From: JBFMFE01 sp040752295
GTDB lineage: Bacteria > UBP15 > UBA6099 > JBFMBQ01
Assembly (NCBI GenBank): GCA_040752295.1
Contig: JBFMFE010000281.1
Coordinates: forward strand, 1 to 6,436
DNA length: 6,436 nt
Reading direction: 5' to 3'
Positions 6,125 through 6,436 of this stretch are shown one piece after another. The position numbers were made by a program, and so were the translations under genes. The first letter of the stretch is position 1; each line of letters begins with the position of its first letter. The notes below the pieces were generated by a model, which saw nothing but the letters and a program-made list of their open reading frames with translations, was not told the DNA's origin and did not search any database.

Positions 6125-6436
6125 TGGCTCAAGGCTCTCCGCCGTGATCTCGGCGACCACGCGTCCTTTCGCGCAATCTCAGCCCGCAACGCCTCATTCC
6201 CGCGGGATTGCCTTTCGTTCTTCCTGCGGCCGTACACGGCGCCGGCGCTCTTGAAAAGCTCGTCGCGCCAGTTGTAATACTGCGTCGTGCTCACCCCGCG
6301 CGCGCGGCACACGGCGGCGCGGTAGTCGTCTGATTCGCGGTGCATGTATTGGTCGCCTGAGCCTTTGCGGATCGGCTTCATGTCTTTCATCCAGAAGTGA
6401 TAGAAGTAAGCGCCCAGTGTGCCCACAGCCTGACGG
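6125..6436 (-). pseudogene. Transposase remnant: IS3 OrfA-like helix-turn-helix fragment, probably chimeric, cut by IS630
   Basis: An open minus-strand frame enters from the right window edge and runs into the IS630 end, where it stops at 6106 in foreign sequence. The second half, CRARGVSTTQYYNWRDELFK then SAGAVYGRRKN and RGNEALRAEIARKDA, resembles the HTH and coiled-coil of IS3-family OrfA proteins. After ARKDA (about 6160) the family-like continuation VVAEITAESLE is one frame over, so one base appears to be lost. The OrfA N-terminal helix is missing. The first part, YFYHFWMKDMKPIRKGSGDQ then YMHRESDDYR, is not OrfA-like; it reminds me of the C-terminal region of an unrelated DDE transposase, joined around 6306-6345. 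That second identification is from memory and weak. Overall this is decayed IS debris, not a working gene. Confidence 0.6.

Noticed and set aside
1..6436. CRISPR array, tRNA, riboswitch or toxin-antitoxin module
   Set aside because: No regularly spaced repeats, cloverleaf-like segments or short paired genes with such motifs were seen on either strand.

Overview
The window is high-GC bacterial DNA in which every supportable gene lies on the minus strand, so it reads right to left. Nothing identifies the species. The GldA/F/G-type ABC genes and the frequent AGG/AGA arginine and ATA isoleucine codons would suit many Gram-negative or candidate-phylum lineages, and I do not go further than 'Bacteria'.

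Right part (about 5009-6436): insertion-sequence debris. A complete IS630-family element (5009-6122, 1114 bp) has 27-bp terminal inverted repeats matching at 25 positions and is flanked by TA on both sides. Its transposase is split into two frames at a run of seven A's; joining the frames rebuilds a 345-residue DDE transposase with all catalytic residues. It has its own promoter, with the -35 inside the inverted repeat. The element sits in or at the edge of older transposase debris (6125-6436): an IS3-type OrfA-like helix-turn-helix fragment with a probable 1-nt deletion, preceded by a stretch that looks like the tail of a different transposase.

Middle (2789-4974): two cell-surface polysaccharide genes overlapping by 4 nt (ATGA). 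The first encodes a polytopic O-antigen ligase/polymerase-like membrane protein. The second encodes a family 2 glycosyltransferase of the polyprenyl/dolichyl-phosphate sugar transferase type.

Left part (1-2738): a three-gene ABC-2 export cassette of the GldA-GldF-GldG type: ATPase, membrane permease (probably starting at a TTG that overlaps the ATPase stop) and a GldG-like membrane-anchored auxiliary protein cut off by the window edge. A sigma-70-like promoter overlaps the end of the glycosyltransferase gene, so this cassette may be transcribed separately from the sugar genes as well as by read-through.

Together the region looks like a glycan assembly pair next to an ABC exporter of unknown substrate, with an IS630 copy inserted just upstream of the first gene. 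I see no CRISPR array, tRNA, rRNA or clear terminator, and no evidence for a wholly new system. The most interesting points are the split transposase, the nested IS mosaic, and the possible effect of the insertion on the operon head.
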